Source: CAVPNY01 sp963706905 (GTDB taxonomy: Bacteria; Chloroflexota; Anaerolineae; Anaerolineales; UBA4823). From it: a stretch of 64,000 nt of DNA. Location: assembly GCA_963706905.1 (NCBI GenBank), contig CAVPNY010000011.1:310001-374000 (forward strand). The letters run 5' to 3'. Numbering within the stretch: position 1 is the stretch's first letter; every line of letters begins with the position of its first letter. A model generated the notes under the pieces. The model had not been told where the DNA came from, searched no databases, and saw only the letters and a list, made by a program, of their open reading frames with translations. Position numbers and translations under genes: made by a program. This document shows, piece by piece, positions 17,975 to 27,911 of this stretch.

Positions 17975-18496
17975 TCGCCAGAAGCCGTGTCGAACTGGGC
18001 GGATGTCCTCAGCAGTAATGAAAGCTTCCGCATCGACATCATTGACCATGGTGCGTACCCGATCTATGCTCTTGCGTTTGACGCTGACCGCCAACATCGT
18101 CACCATCCCATCCTTCCCACGCGCCGGGATCTCGGTAACGGCATAACCCTCTGCGCGCAGGCGTTCAGCAATTGCAGCTCCGCGACGCGAACTGATGATG
18201 CGAATATCAGTATGGCCAACCGCCAGGCGTTCCTCGATAATCATACCTACCACGTTTCCTGTTGCAAAGCCAGCCGCATAGCCGATCACGTTGAGGGGAT
18301 TATCCAGGTTGCTCAAGACTGAGGTGATGGCGACGACAAATATCGCCGATTGGAAGAAGCCTAATACCCAGGCGATGCCTTTGCGCCCGCGCATAACGAA
18401 CAAGACTCTGAGCGTATCCAGGCTCATATCAGTGACGCGCAGGGCAAAAATCAAAGCGGCGCTTGAGAGCGCCTGAACAGTGAAATACGATTCCAT
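17969..18496 (-). CDS. DUF2179/DUF5698 membrane protein (UPF0316-like)
   Basis: A 175-residue protein with three N-terminal membrane helices (LSSAALIFALRVTDMSLDTLRVLFVMRG; VLGFFQSAIFVVAITSVL; NVIGYAAGFATGNVVGMIIEE) and a C-terminal cytosolic DUF2179 domain (DIRIISSRRG, AEGYAVTEIPARGKDGMVTMLAVSVKR). Family function is unknown; the soluble domain resembles those in YitT-type proteins. Its TAG stop lies inside the ISKra4 target duplication, so the insertion left the protein unchanged. It starts 10 bp after the glucan phosphorylase stop and is likely co-transcribed with it. Confidence 0.88.
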   Translation of the reverse strand: MESYFTVQALSSAALIFALRVTDMSLDTLRVLFVMRGRKGIAWVLGFFQSAIFVVAITSVLSNLDNPLNVIGYAAGFATGNVVGMIIEERLAVGHTDIRIISSRRGAAIAERLRAEGYAVTEIPARGKDGMVTMLAVSVKRKSIDRVRTMVNDVDAEAFITAEDIRPVRHGFWRA

Positions 18497-18506
18497 ATGA
18501 ATGATC

Positions 18507-20675
18507 TTATTTATTTACAGGAACTAGCTTCGATGTCAAGGCGGGTAGGTAGAGCTGATCAACATATTCCTTTAACATCCGCTGGACGCTGAATTGGGGA
18601 GAGATCGTCCGCATCGATTCTTTCATCTGACCGATCCAGTCCCCAGGCAATCCATCTGATGAGCGTTCCTGGTAATACAACGGAATAATCTGGTTTTCCA
18701 GGATATCATAAAGGCTTTTGGCGTCAGCCTGATCTTGTTGGTCAGGGTTCTCAAACTCACGCTCATCCCCAATCGCCCAACCATTCCTTCCGTTATAACC
18801 TTCGCGCCACCAACCATCCAATACTGAGAAATTGAGCACACCGTTCATCGCAGCTTTCATTCCTGAAGTACCCGAGGCTTCGTGTGGACGGCGCGGGGTA
18901 TTTAACCATACATCGACACCCTGAATAAGATAATGTGCCAGGTTCATATCGTAATCATCAAGGAAAACCAGGCGGCCACCATTATCGGCTTTCTTAACCA
19001 CCCGGTAGACTTCCTGAATGAGTAATTTACCGGGTTCATCAGCAGGATGGGCCTTACCCGCAAAGATGATTTGAACCGGCATATTGGGGCGATCGATGAT
19101 ATCCAACAGGCGGTCGATATCACGTAAGATCAGGTTAGCTCGTTTGTAAGTTGCAAAACGTCGGGCAAAGCCGATAGTTAAGGCGTATGGATCAAGCAAC
19201 ACACCAGACGCGATTACCTGAACCGGATGAACGCCGTCCTTTGCCCACTGATTACGGGCACGTTCACGCATGTAGGCAACCAATTTGCGTTTCAAATGAC
19301 GTCGAATCGTCCACAACTCGGCGTCGGGGATTTTCTCGATATCTTCCCAGACTCGGGGATCATCTAGATTCTCAATCCAGTTCGGAGTCATGTATCGGTC
19401 AAGCAGATGGCGGAGGCGACGAGCGAGCCAGGTCCCGGTGTGCACCCCGTTTGTTACATAGCCAATGGGAATATCATCAATTTCCTTTTCTGGCCAGATA
19501 TGCCGCCACATTTTCTGCGCCACCTCGCCGTGTAATTCTGAAACTCCATTGCGGTGGTCAGAAAGCTTGAGGGCCAGGACTGGCATACTGAAAGTTTCGC
19601 CCCACGGATTCTGGTGGCGAGCTAGGTTGATGAACCCTTCCCGGTCCAAGCCCAATTCAGGCCAGAGGTTGGAGAAGTATTTATCCATCAGCCACAGGGG
19701 AAATTCGTCATTACCAGCCGGAACTGGTGTGTGGGTTGTGAAGATATTCGATGCGCGAATAGAAGCTATGGCTTCATCAAGAGTGTGTCCCGAGGCGACC
19801 TTTTCACGAGCGTGTTCGAGAGTCAGGAAACCAGAATGACCTTCGTTCATATGCCACACACTCGGGTTGTAACCCAGCATGCGCAAGGCGCGTACGCCCC
19901 CGACTCCAAGGATGATCTCCTGAGAGATACGCAAGTCCAAATCGCTGTTATACAGGCGGGCAGACAAATCCCGATCATTGGATGAGTTGCCTTCCACGTC
20001 TGTATCGAGCAAGTAGAGGTTGACACGCCCAACCATGATCATCCACAAGCGAGATTTGACCTCTCTTCCAGGTAGCTCAACTGAAACACTGACCGGCTCG
20101 CCTTCCGATGTCAGGATAGGAACGATCGGCAAATCATCGAATTTCAACCTAAGAGGCCGAGATTCCTGCCATCCATCTTCTGAGATATGCTGGGAGAAAT
20201 AACCTTTTGTGTAATAGAAACCCACAGCGACCAGTGGAAGGCCGAGATCACTGGCGCCTTTCAGGTGATCGCCAGAGAGCACTCCCAGGCCGCCGGCATA
20301 TATTGGCAGGGTCTCGTGCAGACCAAATTCGGTGGAGAAGTAAGCGATCGGCCAATTCGTGAATTCCGGATGATTCCGCGAACACCAGGTCTCCGTCCGG
20401 TTCATATACTGGTCGAAGTTGCGAAAAATACGGTCGTAGAATTCTAGATAGTACCGATCTTGGATGATGGCATTGAGCTTCGATCGATCAACCAATCTGA
20501 GAAAACGGACTGGATTGTGAGAACTCTCCTCCCACAATACCCGATCGATGCGTAAGTATAGGCGTTGTGCATCCGGGTTCCAGGTCCACCATAAGTTGTA
20601 GGCCAGTTCACCCAGCCGTCTAATCCGTCTGGGCAAGCTGAAATGGTTAGGGATCTCAGTAAGATAAGGTTCCAT
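18507..20675 (-). CDS. glgP: Alpha-glucan phosphorylase (GT35)
   Basis: From ATG 20675 (MEPYLTEIPNHFSLPRRIRRLGELAYNLWW) the product has 722 residues; an in-frame extension to 20828 is open but lacks family similarity and crosses a hairpin. It contains the domain of the short bacterial/archaeal phosphorylases: PIAYFSTEFGLHE, YAGGLGVLSGDHLK, VWHMNEGHSGFL, THTPVPAGNDEF, and the PLP-site region ASGTSGMKAAMNG followed by LDGWWREGYNGRNGWAIG. It releases glucose 1-phosphate from glycogen or maltodextrin. Neighbour DUF2179 gives no functional hint. Ribosome-binding sequence is weak. Confidence 0.93.
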   Translation of the reverse strand: MEPYLTEIPNHFSLPRRIRRLGELAYNLWWTWNPDAQRLYLRIDRVLWEESSHNPVRFLRLVDRSKLNAIIQDRYYLEFYDRIFRNFDQYMNRTETWCSRNHPEFTNWPIAYFSTEFGLHETLPIYAGGLGVLSGDHLKGASDLGLPLVAVGFYYTKGYFSQHISEDGWQESRPLRLKFDDLPIVPILTSEGEPVSVSVELPGREVKSRLWMIMVGRVNLYLLDTDVEGNSSNDRDLSARLYNSDLDLRISQEIILGVGGVRALRMLGYNPSVWHMNEGHSGFLTLEHAREKVASGHTLDEAIASIRASNIFTTHTPVPAGNDEFPLWLMDKYFSNLWPELGLDREGFINLARHQNPWGETFSMPVLALKLSDHRNGVSELHGEVAQKMWRHIWPEKEIDDIPIGYVTNGVHTGTWLARRLRHLLDRYMTPNWIENLDDPRVWEDIEKIPDAELWTIRRHLKRKLVAYMRERARNQWAKDGVHPVQVIASGVLLDPYALTIGFARRFATYKRANLILRDIDRLLDIIDRPNMPVQIIFAGKAHPADEPGKLLIQEVYRVVKKADNGGRLVFLDDYDMNLAHYLIQGVDVWLNTPRRPHEASGTSGMKAAMNGVLNFSVLDGWWREGYNGRNGWAIGDEREFENPDQQDQADAKSLYDILENQIIPLYYQERSSDGLPGDWIGQMKESMRTISPQFSVQRMLKEYVDQLYLPALTSKLVPVNK

Positions 20676-20711
20676 AGATAATCCGTGGGTAAAAAGTTCT
20701 TTAAGAATTCG

Positions 20712-20730
20712 CGCCAGCCCGCGGCTGGCG
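20712..20730. other. Perfect GC-rich hairpin in glgP leader
   Basis: CGCCAGCC, loop CGC, GGCTGGCG: an 8-bp perfect stem about 40 bp upstream of the chosen glgP start on the minus strand. It has no U-tract, so it is more likely a leader structure than a terminator. The other part of 20676-20963 shows no clear gene; divergent promoters for glgP and lutA must lie there. Confidence 0.4.
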
Positions 20731-20963
20731 AGGTTGTCGTATAGATCGCTTGATAATAATCCGAAGCACAGATAATCGCGGTACAAAACGGGATTAATCT
20801 TACCACTGATTCTGAGTTGAAATCCCAATGAAATCAGAATAGATTCCTGAGGTTTTTAGGTATCTTATCGAAACTTGCACGAACATCTTGCGCAGATTAC
20901 AATTGTTAAAATATCCAGGGTGAGGTGCGTGAAGATCCTGCAATAGTGTAGGTGTGCAATTTT

Positions 20964-21695
20964 ATGCCAGAAACTGTCCAACTTTTCATCACATGTATTG
21001 TGGATACCCTCTATCCGGAAACTGGCGAAGCAGTAGTGCGCGTGTTGAACCGCGGCGGTGTGCGAGTGGAATTCCCTGCTGAACAAACCTGTTGTGGACA
21101 ACCAGCCTTCAATGCCGGGATGCGGCAGCAGGCGCGTCAGATGGCACAATTTACAATGCAAATTTTTGGAAAAACATCCGGATGGATAGTCATCCCTTCT
21201 GGTTCCTGCGCAGCGATGATCCGGCATGGCTACCTTGAGCTTTTTCGAGACGACCCGGTCTGGTACCAGAGAGCAAAAATGCTTGCGGAGCGCACCGTTG
21301 AATTGACTGAATTCCTGGTGGACAAATTGGGGGTGGTAGATCTGGGCGCAAGCTGTCAAGCGAAGATAGCTTATCATCCATCCTGCCATTTATCCCGAGA
21401 TTTGGGAGTCACAAAGCCACCCCGGCAGTTACTCGATGCTGTCAAGGGGGCAAGACTGATCGAACTTCCTGAATGTCAAGATTGTTGCGGATTTGGTGGT
21501 CTCTTCTCAATCGAGCACCCTTCCGTTTCCAAAGCCATGTTAGACCGGAAAATCCAAAATTTTGAAACGAGCGGGGCTGAGCTCCTGGTGGCTTGCGACT
21601 CTGGGTGTCTGACTCATATCAATGGCGGTCTCCACCGCCGTGGTTTGCAGCCGTGCGGTTTGCATATTGCGGATATCCTGAATAGAAACAGCTGA
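20964..21695 (+). CDS. lutA: LutA/YkgE-type Fe-S oxidoreductase subunit
   Basis: A 243-residue protein starting MPETVQLFITCIVD. It has two CCG domains: PAEQTCCGQPAFNAG near residue 45 and LPECQDCCGFGGLFS near residue 165, with CHLSRDLG between. These cysteine-rich motifs bind Fe-S clusters in the LutABC lactate-oxidising complex, which oxidises L-lactate to pyruvate in the cytosol. It is intact, unlike the downstream lutB/lutC, and separated from them by 46 bp. Confidence 0.9.
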   Translation: MPETVQLFITCIVDTLYPETGEAVVRVLNRGGVRVEFPAEQTCCGQPAFNAGMRQQARQMAQFTMQIFGKTSGWIVIPSGSCAAMIRHGYLELFRDDPVWYQRAKMLAERTVELTEFLVDKLGVVDLGASCQAKIAYHPSCHLSRDLGVTKPPRQLLDAVKGARLIELPECQDCCGFGGLFSIEHPSVSKAMLDRKIQNFETSGAELLVACDSGCLTHINGGLHRRGLQPCGLHIADILNRNS

Positions 21696-21741
21696 TGATT
21701 ATTTTAGGGGTTCTGAGAACAAAACAAGCTGGTACAGTCTT

Positions 21742-23778
21742 ATGATGTTGCCAAAACCTTTTCAATCACGCATTAACTCTGCCCTGGATAATCCGAATTT
21801 ACAGGCTGCGTTGGATGCTAATGCAGCCAAACGTGCTGCAGGTCGTCAAGCTGCCATAAAAACTTTAGACCAGGATTGGGAGAACTTGCGTCAGCGGGCG
21901 CATGCCAGTCGCGCGGCCACTATCGCCAATCTTGATGTTCTCTTGGAGCAATTTAGCGCCAAAGCGCAGGAGAACGGTTGGTCGATCCACCGGGCAGGAG
22001 ACGCTTCACAGGCGGTGGATCTTGTTTTAGAGATAGCAAGGCTTAACCAGGCAAAATTGGTTGCTAAATCCAAAACCATGGTGAGCGAAGAGATTAACTT
22101 GAACGATGCCCTGGAGCAGGCTGGCATCAACATTGTAGAGACTGATTTTGGTGAGTATATCGTGCAATTGCGCCAGGAACACCCATCTCACATTACCACA
22201 CCGGCGGTGCACCTCAGGCGTGCCGATGTAGCACAAACCTTTTTTGAAAAATTAGGGCTCCCGCTTACTGATGATGTAAGGGTTTTAACGAACGCAGCTC
22301 GCCAGGTATTACGCCGAGTTTTCCTTGAGGCTGATATTGGCATTTCAGGAGTCAATTTTGGGATTGCTGAAACCGGGGGAGTTTGCCTGGTTACTAATGA
22401 GGGCAATGGTCGAATGGTAACGACTATCCCGCGCATCCATATCGCTTTGATGGGTATCGAGCGGATGGTCCCCACGATTGAAGATCTTGGATTAATGCTG
22501 ACTTTACTGCCGCGTGCATCCACAGGACAAAAAATAACAGTATATACCACCTTGATCAATCACCCACGCAGAGCAGGCGAAGTGGATGGGCCAGTGGAAC
22601 GCCACTTGATATTGATCGATAATGGAAGAATGTCTTTAATGGACTCGCCCCTGGCGGAATCGTTGTATTGCATTCGCTGTGGAGCCTGCCTGAATGCTTG
22701 TCCGGTATTTCGTGAAATTGGCGGGCATGCGTATGTTGGCGATCACGGGCAAAAGGCTACTTACCCAGGCCCGATCGGTTCGGTAGTATCGCCAGGTTTG
22801 TTTGGTCAAAGCGATTTTGGTCACCTGGCGCGGGCTTCCAGTCTATGCGGGGCTTGCAAAGATGCCTGCCCGGTGGATATCGACCTACCTAAATTGTTGT
22901 TAAGGGTGCGAGCCGGGGAGATACAAAAGGATGCCTCCCGTCCTAAACCAAATACCCCTGCTATTAGTTGTTTGGGGACTCGCCAGCTACACCTGGTTCG
23001 TTAAATCACCTTCCTGGTTTCGTTTCGCTCAACGATCAGCCGGATGGCTGGGCAGGCTAATCGCGCCGCGCTCTGATTGGTTGCGTTTGCCTGGATTTAC
23101 AGGCTGGGGATATAGCAAGGATATGCCAAGACCAGCGGTAGAAACGTTTCATCAGCGATGGAAAAAACTGGAACAGACCTCTATTCCCGGCATTCCTCAT
23201 ACTGGTTCCATCAGGGCTGTGAACGAATCGCTTGAGCCATCGACGAATAAATCCATGCTGGTACCCAACCTGGTCAACCTATTTGCTGAGGAATTAACTG
23301 CCATTGGAGGAAGCTTCTTACTCTGTGAGTCACAAGACCTAGGTCCTCGAATATTGGCTTTAATCCGAGAAAACCAAGTTTCTGAAATTCTGGCCTGGGA
23401 GGATCGTCATTTTCCTCCTGGCTTATTGGAGTATTTTCGCCAGGCAGGCGTTAAGGTAAAGCATGATCTGGATGCCACGGTTCAGATCGGTTTAACAGGA
23501 GCAATCGCAGCAGTTGCGGAAATCAGGAACGCTGATTGTACCGGGAGGTCCTGGGAAAACCCAACTACCCTTCCTTAACAACTGAAGTACATCTTGCAGT
23601 TCTCAGAAAAGAGGATATTCACCACAGGTTGGCGGACGTACTGGATTTGACCGAGTTACGCACTGCTCCAACTGTGGCGATGATTAGTGGACCATCGCGC
23701 ACCGCGGATATTGAACTAACTTTAACGATCGGCGTTCATGGCCCACGAGAAGTACACGTTTTTTGCTATGAAGGCTGA
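21742..23778 (+). pseudogene. lutB: LutB-LutC fusion with three frame breaks
   Basis: LutB begins MMLPKPFQSRIN. It has the LUD domain (GISGVNFGIAETGGVCLVTNEGNGR) and two 4Fe-4S motifs (CIRCGACLNACP; CGACKDACPVD). The frame breaks at AAAA 22925-22928: the intact frame runs to a stop at 23004, but the conserved continuation (WFVKSPSWFRFAQRSAGWLG) is in the +1 frame. That frame runs without a stop into a LutC LUD domain (LVNLFAEELTAIGGSFLL...). LutC itself breaks at AAA 23520-23522 and AAAA 23556-23559; dropping one A at each gives AESGTLIVPGGPGKP and PSLTTEVHLAVLRKEDI to the stop at 23778. Repaired, it is a single 677-residue LutB-LutC polypeptide. Either a decaying gene or a set of base-insertion errors. 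Confidence 0.82.
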
Positions 23779-23815
23779 CCAAAGGAGATACGCCTTCACA
23801 ATTTCGGGTTGAAGA

Positions 23816-24241
23816 TTATTCGGTTTTTCTCCTCGTCCGTCGGGCAAAGAAGAAGGTGAACAGGAGAATGCCAGCTAGCAAAATGATCAGGCCAATTGGA
23901 AGGCAGCTGCCCAGGGAAAAACCATCATCCGTTGGCGGTGCAGTTGGTGGGGATGTAGGAGAAATAGCGACTTGTTGCTGCTGAGGTTGCTCTCCTCCCG
24001 ATGATTCAATTGAAGATTCGACCGGGTATGGGGGTAGGCTGGTAAAAGTGGCAGTGGGTGCGAGAGTTGGTGTTAAAGTTGGTTCCGGTGTGCGAGTTAT
24101 GGTTGGTGTGAAGGTCGGGAAGCCTCCCCCATCAGCTCTGGCTGATGGCGGTGCCATGATTACGATCGCCAATACCAATGCCAGGCCGATCAGAATGAAG
24201 GCCCAGGTCTTATTATCTAATTTTCTGTGATTTGTTTGCAT
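23816..24241 (-). CDS. Small membrane protein with Thr/Pro-rich linker
   Basis: About 141 residues from ATG 24241 (MQTNHRKLDN). It has an N-terminal helix/signal anchor (WAFILIGLALVLAIVIMA), a secreted Thr/Pro segment (repeated TPT-like units), a Gln run, and a C-terminal helix (LPIGLIILLAGILLFTFFFARR) ending in a basic tail. The topology suggests a short exported loop or sortase-independent cell-surface stalk. No homologue is recognised. It follows coaBC by 13 bp on the same strand and converges with the lutBC locus. Confidence 0.7.
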   Translation of the reverse strand: MQTNHRKLDNKTWAFILIGLALVLAIVIMAPPSARADGGGFPTFTPTITRTPEPTLTPTLAPTATFTSLPPYPVESSIESSGGEQPQQQQVAISPTSPPTAPPTDDGFSLGSCLPIGLIILLAGILLFTFFFARRTRRKTE

Positions 24242-24254
24242 ATCCGTTCCATTC

Positions 24255-25469
24255 CTATCCAAGGATTCCAATAATTCGTTCTAAGACAGCTTCGGAAACC
24301 TCTGATTTGCTCAACAACGGTAGAGTCGCTTCTCCACCTCCGATGTCCAGGATTGTTACCCGGTTGGTGTCTACTGCAAAGCCTGCGTCAGTGACGGTAA
24401 TATCATTGGCGATGATCAGGTCCAATCCTTTGGCGTGCAGCTTGCGGCAGGCATTTGAAAGTAAATCCTGACTTTCTGCGGCGAATCCTATCATCACGCG
24501 GGGGAAACCGTTTATCGATTTGAATTGGGAGACGCTGGCTAAGATATCAGGTGTTGGTTCCAGGTAGATTTGTGGAACCCCCTTCTCCCGTTTGAGTTTA
24601 TGAGCAGCCGGGGATGCTGGTCGAAAGTCTGCTACTGCAGCAGCCATAATCAGGACATCCGTTCCCGGAATAGCATCCAGAACTGCTGAGTGCATCTGTT
24701 CAGCGGTTTGCACATCGATCCGGTCTACCCCGATTGGTGCAGATAATTGGGTCGGACCAGTGATTAGAATTACCTTCGCACCGCGATCCAGGGCAGCCTG
24801 CGCCAGCGCAAATCCCTGCTTTCCAGAGGACCGGTTGGTGATGGAACGGACCGGATCGATTGGTTCCTGCGTTCCTCCAGCCGTCACGACGACTTTCCTC
24901 CCCCGCATGATACCATCCCTGGCTAGCTCTAGGCGAATGTGCCCCAATAGTTCTAATGGCTCAACCATACGACCAATTCCGGTTAAACCAGAAGCCAAGT
25001 GACCTTCTGCCGGGCCAACCATAATTGCCCCTCTCTGGCGCAGGATCTCAAGATTATTCTGTGTGGCAGGGTTGATATACATTCCTCCATCCATCGCCGG
25101 AGCCAGCAGCATAGGGCAACGCGCAGCCAGAGCGGTGACTGTGAGTAAATTATCAGCGATACCATGGGCGAGTTTTGCCAGGGTGTTCGCTGAAGCTGGG
25201 GCAATCACCAATAAACTGGCATTCTTCGCCAGCCCAATATGAAGGACATGTCCTTCGCGTTCCCAGAGATCCTTGTCGATGAATGCTGGTCGGCCAGTGA
25301 CAGATTGAAAGGAAAGTGGGGTAATGAATTCTAAGGCAGCCTGGGTGAGGATCACATCCACAAGGGTACCAGACTGAGCTAGCTTGGAAGCCAGGTCAGT
25401 TGCTTTGTAGGCAGCGATAGAGCCGGTTACCCCCAGGATGACTCGCCGGTTTTCGAATGGAGTTGTCAT
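24255..25469 (-). CDS. coaBC: Bifunctional phosphopantothenoylcysteine decarboxylase / phosphopantothenate-cysteine ligase
   Basis: A 404-residue protein. The N-terminal CoaC flavoprotein domain starts NRRVILGVTGSIAAYKATDLAS, with APASANTLAKLAHGIADNLL and PAMDGGMYINPATQNN; the C-terminal CoaB half has VVTAGGTQEPIDPVRSITNRSSGKQG and NDITVTDAGFAVDTNRVTI. It makes 4'-phosphopantetheine from 4'-phosphopantothenate in CoA synthesis. Third gene of prfA-prmC-coaBC, although about 130 bp separate it from the prmC stop. Confidence 0.93.
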   Translation of the reverse strand: MTTPFENRRVILGVTGSIAAYKATDLASKLAQSGTLVDVILTQAALEFITPLSFQSVTGRPAFIDKDLWEREGHVLHIGLAKNASLLVIAPASANTLAKLAHGIADNLLTVTALAARCPMLLAPAMDGGMYINPATQNNLEILRQRGAIMVGPAEGHLASGLTGIGRMVEPLELLGHIRLELARDGIMRGRKVVVTAGGTQEPIDPVRSITNRSSGKQGFALAQAALDRGAKVILITGPTQLSAPIGVDRIDVQTAEQMHSAVLDAIPGTDVLIMAAAVADFRPASPAAHKLKREKGVPQIYLEPTPDILASVSQFKSINGFPRVMIGFAAESQDLLSNACRKLHAKGLDLIIANDITVTDAGFAVDTNRVTILDIGGGEATLPLLSKSEVSEAVLERIIGILG

Positions 25470-25598
25470 TATTCACGCTAAACTAACCAAAGAGAACTAT
25501 TTGCTTGTTTAATATTCTATCATTATCCTTCTCAAGGTGAGCAGATCGCTTCTTGGAAAATATCCAATAATTTTGATTGACAGACACTCCTTTGATTG

Positions 25599-26444
25599 CT
25601 ATTCTGCGATTTGGATGCGCAATAAACGATCCAAACCAGCCAGGTCGGGCAGGATTTGAATGTGGGCTTTGGGGAAGACAGTTTTTGCCAGACTGGATCC
25701 AGCACCACCTTGGGAAGATTCAATTTCTAAAAGAATCAAGCCTCCAGGAGAAACTGAATAAGCTGCCAAATAAATTAAATTGCGGATCAAATCTAATCCG
25801 TCCTCACCCCCATCCAGGGCGAGTTCAGGTTCCTTCCGATACACCTTCAGCTTGTGCAGAGTTGAAGTTGGGATGTAGGGCAGGTTCGCGCAAATTAAGT
25901 TGAATTTTGAATGAACGGGAGGTATCAGATTAGCTTGGAGGAATTCGACTTGTTGCAGGGTGCCAAGCTGTAACGCGTTCCTGCGGGCTACATACAAGGC
26001 GGATAAAGATATATCAGAAGCGATGATCTGCAAATCAGGAATCATGGACGCCAACGCGATGGCGATACAACCAGAGCCTGTGCCTACATCGAGGGCGAGC
26101 CGGCATTTGGGGTGTTGATCTAGCCAGATCAGGGCGTTTTCAACCAGAAGCTCGGTCTCCGGGCGTGGAATTAAAGTTGCAGGAGTGATACAAAATTTCA
26201 GCCCAAAGAACTCCCACTGACCCAGAACAAACGGCAGCGGCGTACCCGTTTCAAGCCGGGTCGCCGCGGCCTCTAATGCTAAAATTTCCTCATTCGTGAG
26301 TGAGTTTTCAGGATGAGCCAGGATCCAGGCGCGGGATTTATCAAGTACATGGGCGAGGAGAACCTGGCTGTCGAGATCAGCAGACTGACTGACCTGTGCC
26401 AGACGTCGGCGCAGGTCATCCAGGGTTTCCGATATCAAAGTCAA
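25599..26444 (-). CDS. prmC: Peptide chain release factor glutamine N5-methyltransferase
   Basis: A 281-residue SAM methyltransferase. It has the SAM-binding motif ALDVGTGSGCIAIALAS and the catalytic-loop motif in the form NLPYIP instead of the usual NPPY; the N-terminal helical domain (LDSQVLLAHVLDKSRAWILAHPE) is present. It methylates the Gln of the GGQ motif of release factors. The start overlaps the prfA stop by 4 bp (ATGA), the classic prfA-prmC pairing. Confidence 0.92.
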   Translation of the reverse strand: MTLISETLDDLRRRLAQVSQSADLDSQVLLAHVLDKSRAWILAHPENSLTNEEILALEAAATRLETGTPLPFVLGQWEFFGLKFCITPATLIPRPETELLVENALIWLDQHPKCRLALDVGTGSGCIAIALASMIPDLQIIASDISLSALYVARRNALQLGTLQQVEFLQANLIPPVHSKFNLICANLPYIPTSTLHKLKVYRKEPELALDGGEDGLDLIRNLIYLAAYSVSPGGLILLEIESSQGGAGSSLAKTVFPKAHIQILPDLAGLDRLLRIQIAE

Positions 26445-27514
26445 TGATCAATCCCGGCGGCTGCCAGACGTTCAGATTCGTCGCGTGTTGCCAACTCGTC
26501 GATGAATAGATCAATATCGCCATCCAGGACTACTGGCAAGTTATACGAAGAAATATTTATGCGATGATCGGTGACACGCGACTGAGGATAATTGTAGGTG
26601 CGAATTTTTTCGGATCGCTCGCCTGACCCCACTTGGGATCGTCGTGTGCTATCGATTTCTAACCGGCGTTTTTCTTCTTCGATTTCATAAAGGCGAGCGC
26701 GCAGGATGCTCATTGCCCGTAAGCGGTTTTGTAATTGGGAGCGCTCATCCTGGCATTGGACAACGATGCCAGTCGGCAGGTGGGTGATCCGCACCGCGGT
26801 GGCGTTCTTTTGGACATTTTGCCCGCCTGCCCCAGCAGATTTGTAGACATCCATGCGAATGTCACTATCTGGGACGCCAATTTCGACTTCATCGACTTCA
26901 GCCAGTACCGCTACAGTTGCAGTTGAGGTGTGGATGCGGCCTTGAGATTCAGTAACCGGGACTCGTTGCACACGGTGCACACCCGATTCGTACTTCAGCC
27001 GAGAATAAGCCCCGCGTCCCTTGACCAGGAAAATGACCTCTTTGTATCCCCCGATTCCGATATCGTTGGTGGAGAGAAGCTCAACTGACCATCTCTGGCG
27101 CTCTGCATAGCGGTTGTACATCCGGAACAGATCAGCTGCAAATAATGCTGCCTCATCTCCGCCAGTGCCTGCCCGGATCTCAACGATTACATTTCGTCGG
27201 TCGCGGGGATCTTGGGGAAGCAGCATCGATTTGATTTCTTGCTCCATCCGGTCGATCTGGGGTGCTAAATCTGCGATCTCAGCCTCAGCCAGCGGGTGCA
27301 TCTCATCATCCTCGCCCTCTAACAGAGCACGGGCTTCATCGAGCTGGTCCAATGCATGGCGATACTGGCGGGTTTTCAAAATGAGTGGTTCCAATTCGGC
27401 CCGCTCGATGCCCAATTCTGCAGCGCGCTGGTAATCGTCGCCAACTTCCATCAGCATCTGGTTTAATTCATCGTAACGATCTTCGATTCCTGAGATTTTA
27501 TCCAGCATCATCAT
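26441..27514 (-). CDS. prfA: Peptide chain release factor 1
   Basis: A 357-residue class I release factor: GGQ in SAGAGGQNVQK, GTGGDEAALFAADLFRMY and the codon-recognition neighbourhood RVPVTESQGRIHTST. It ends with VLDGDIDLFIDELATRDESERLAAAG. It recognises UAA/UAG on the ribosome. Two alternative initiator Met codons lie at the start (MMMLDKIS). A strong minus-strand -10 box lies 54 bp upstream. Confidence 0.95.
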   Translation of the reverse strand: MMMLDKISGIEDRYDELNQMLMEVGDDYQRAAELGIERAELEPLILKTRQYRHALDQLDEARALLEGEDDEMHPLAEAEIADLAPQIDRMEQEIKSMLLPQDPRDRRNVIVEIRAGTGGDEAALFAADLFRMYNRYAERQRWSVELLSTNDIGIGGYKEVIFLVKGRGAYSRLKYESGVHRVQRVPVTESQGRIHTSTATVAVLAEVDEVEIGVPDSDIRMDVYKSAGAGGQNVQKNATAVRITHLPTGIVVQCQDERSQLQNRLRAMSILRARLYEIEEEKRRLEIDSTRRSQVGSGERSEKIRTYNYPQSRVTDHRINISSYNLPVVLDGDIDLFIDELATRDESERLAAAGIDH

Positions 27515-27567
27515 TCAAACTACATTCTAAAGAAAAAATTTCAGCGCCTCGGCGATGATCGTCGATG

Positions 27568-27573
27568 ATTATA
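27568..27573 (-). promoter_or_regulatory. Extended -10 promoter for prfA-prmC-coaBC
   Basis: The minus strand reads TGGTATAAT, an extended -10. A -35 match is poor, as expected with a TGn extension. It lies 54 bp before the prfA start. Confidence 0.6.
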
Positions 27574-27887
27574 CCATCGGAACTTTTTAACTTGCCTGGG
27601 CGTCCTGCGAACGGGGAGATCGCTTAAATCCGGCGATTGTAAGGGGGTTGAAGCTTCTTACTAGACAAATAACTTTCTACTTTCTGCAACAAAGTGCAAG
27701 AGCCGTTATTGCCAATCTTTAGCCAGACACCGAAAAAGTCGAACCTTACGATATATTTCCTGATCCTTCACCAGAGCTATTTGCGGGATCACACAGCGGG
27801 ATTGTCAGTCGGAAACGCCAGGGAGGAAATTCTGATGTAACGCCATCAGGAAAACTGGTATTTGGTTAGAAAGCAATAGAAAAAGCA
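27574..27887. other. Intergenic stretch without a recognisable gene
   Basis: About 310 bp between the prfA promoter and the terminator at 27888. No supported reading frame, tRNA-like fold or repeat was found by eye. Confidence 0.5.
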
Positions 27888-27911
27888 TCCCGCCAGGGAG
27901 CCCTGGCGGGA
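27888..27911 (-). terminator. Intrinsic terminator (minus strand)
   Basis: A perfect 11-bp stem TCCCGCCAGGG with a 2-base loop and CCCTGGCGGGA; the minus-strand transcript continues into TGCTTTTT. It would end transcripts coming from the secreted-protein gene at 28257-28670 even though it lies about 345 bp beyond its stop. Confidence 0.85.

Noticed and set aside
20676..20828. N-terminal extension of the glucan phosphorylase
   Set aside because: The extension lacks family similarity and contains a perfect hairpin; the start at 20675 matches the family.
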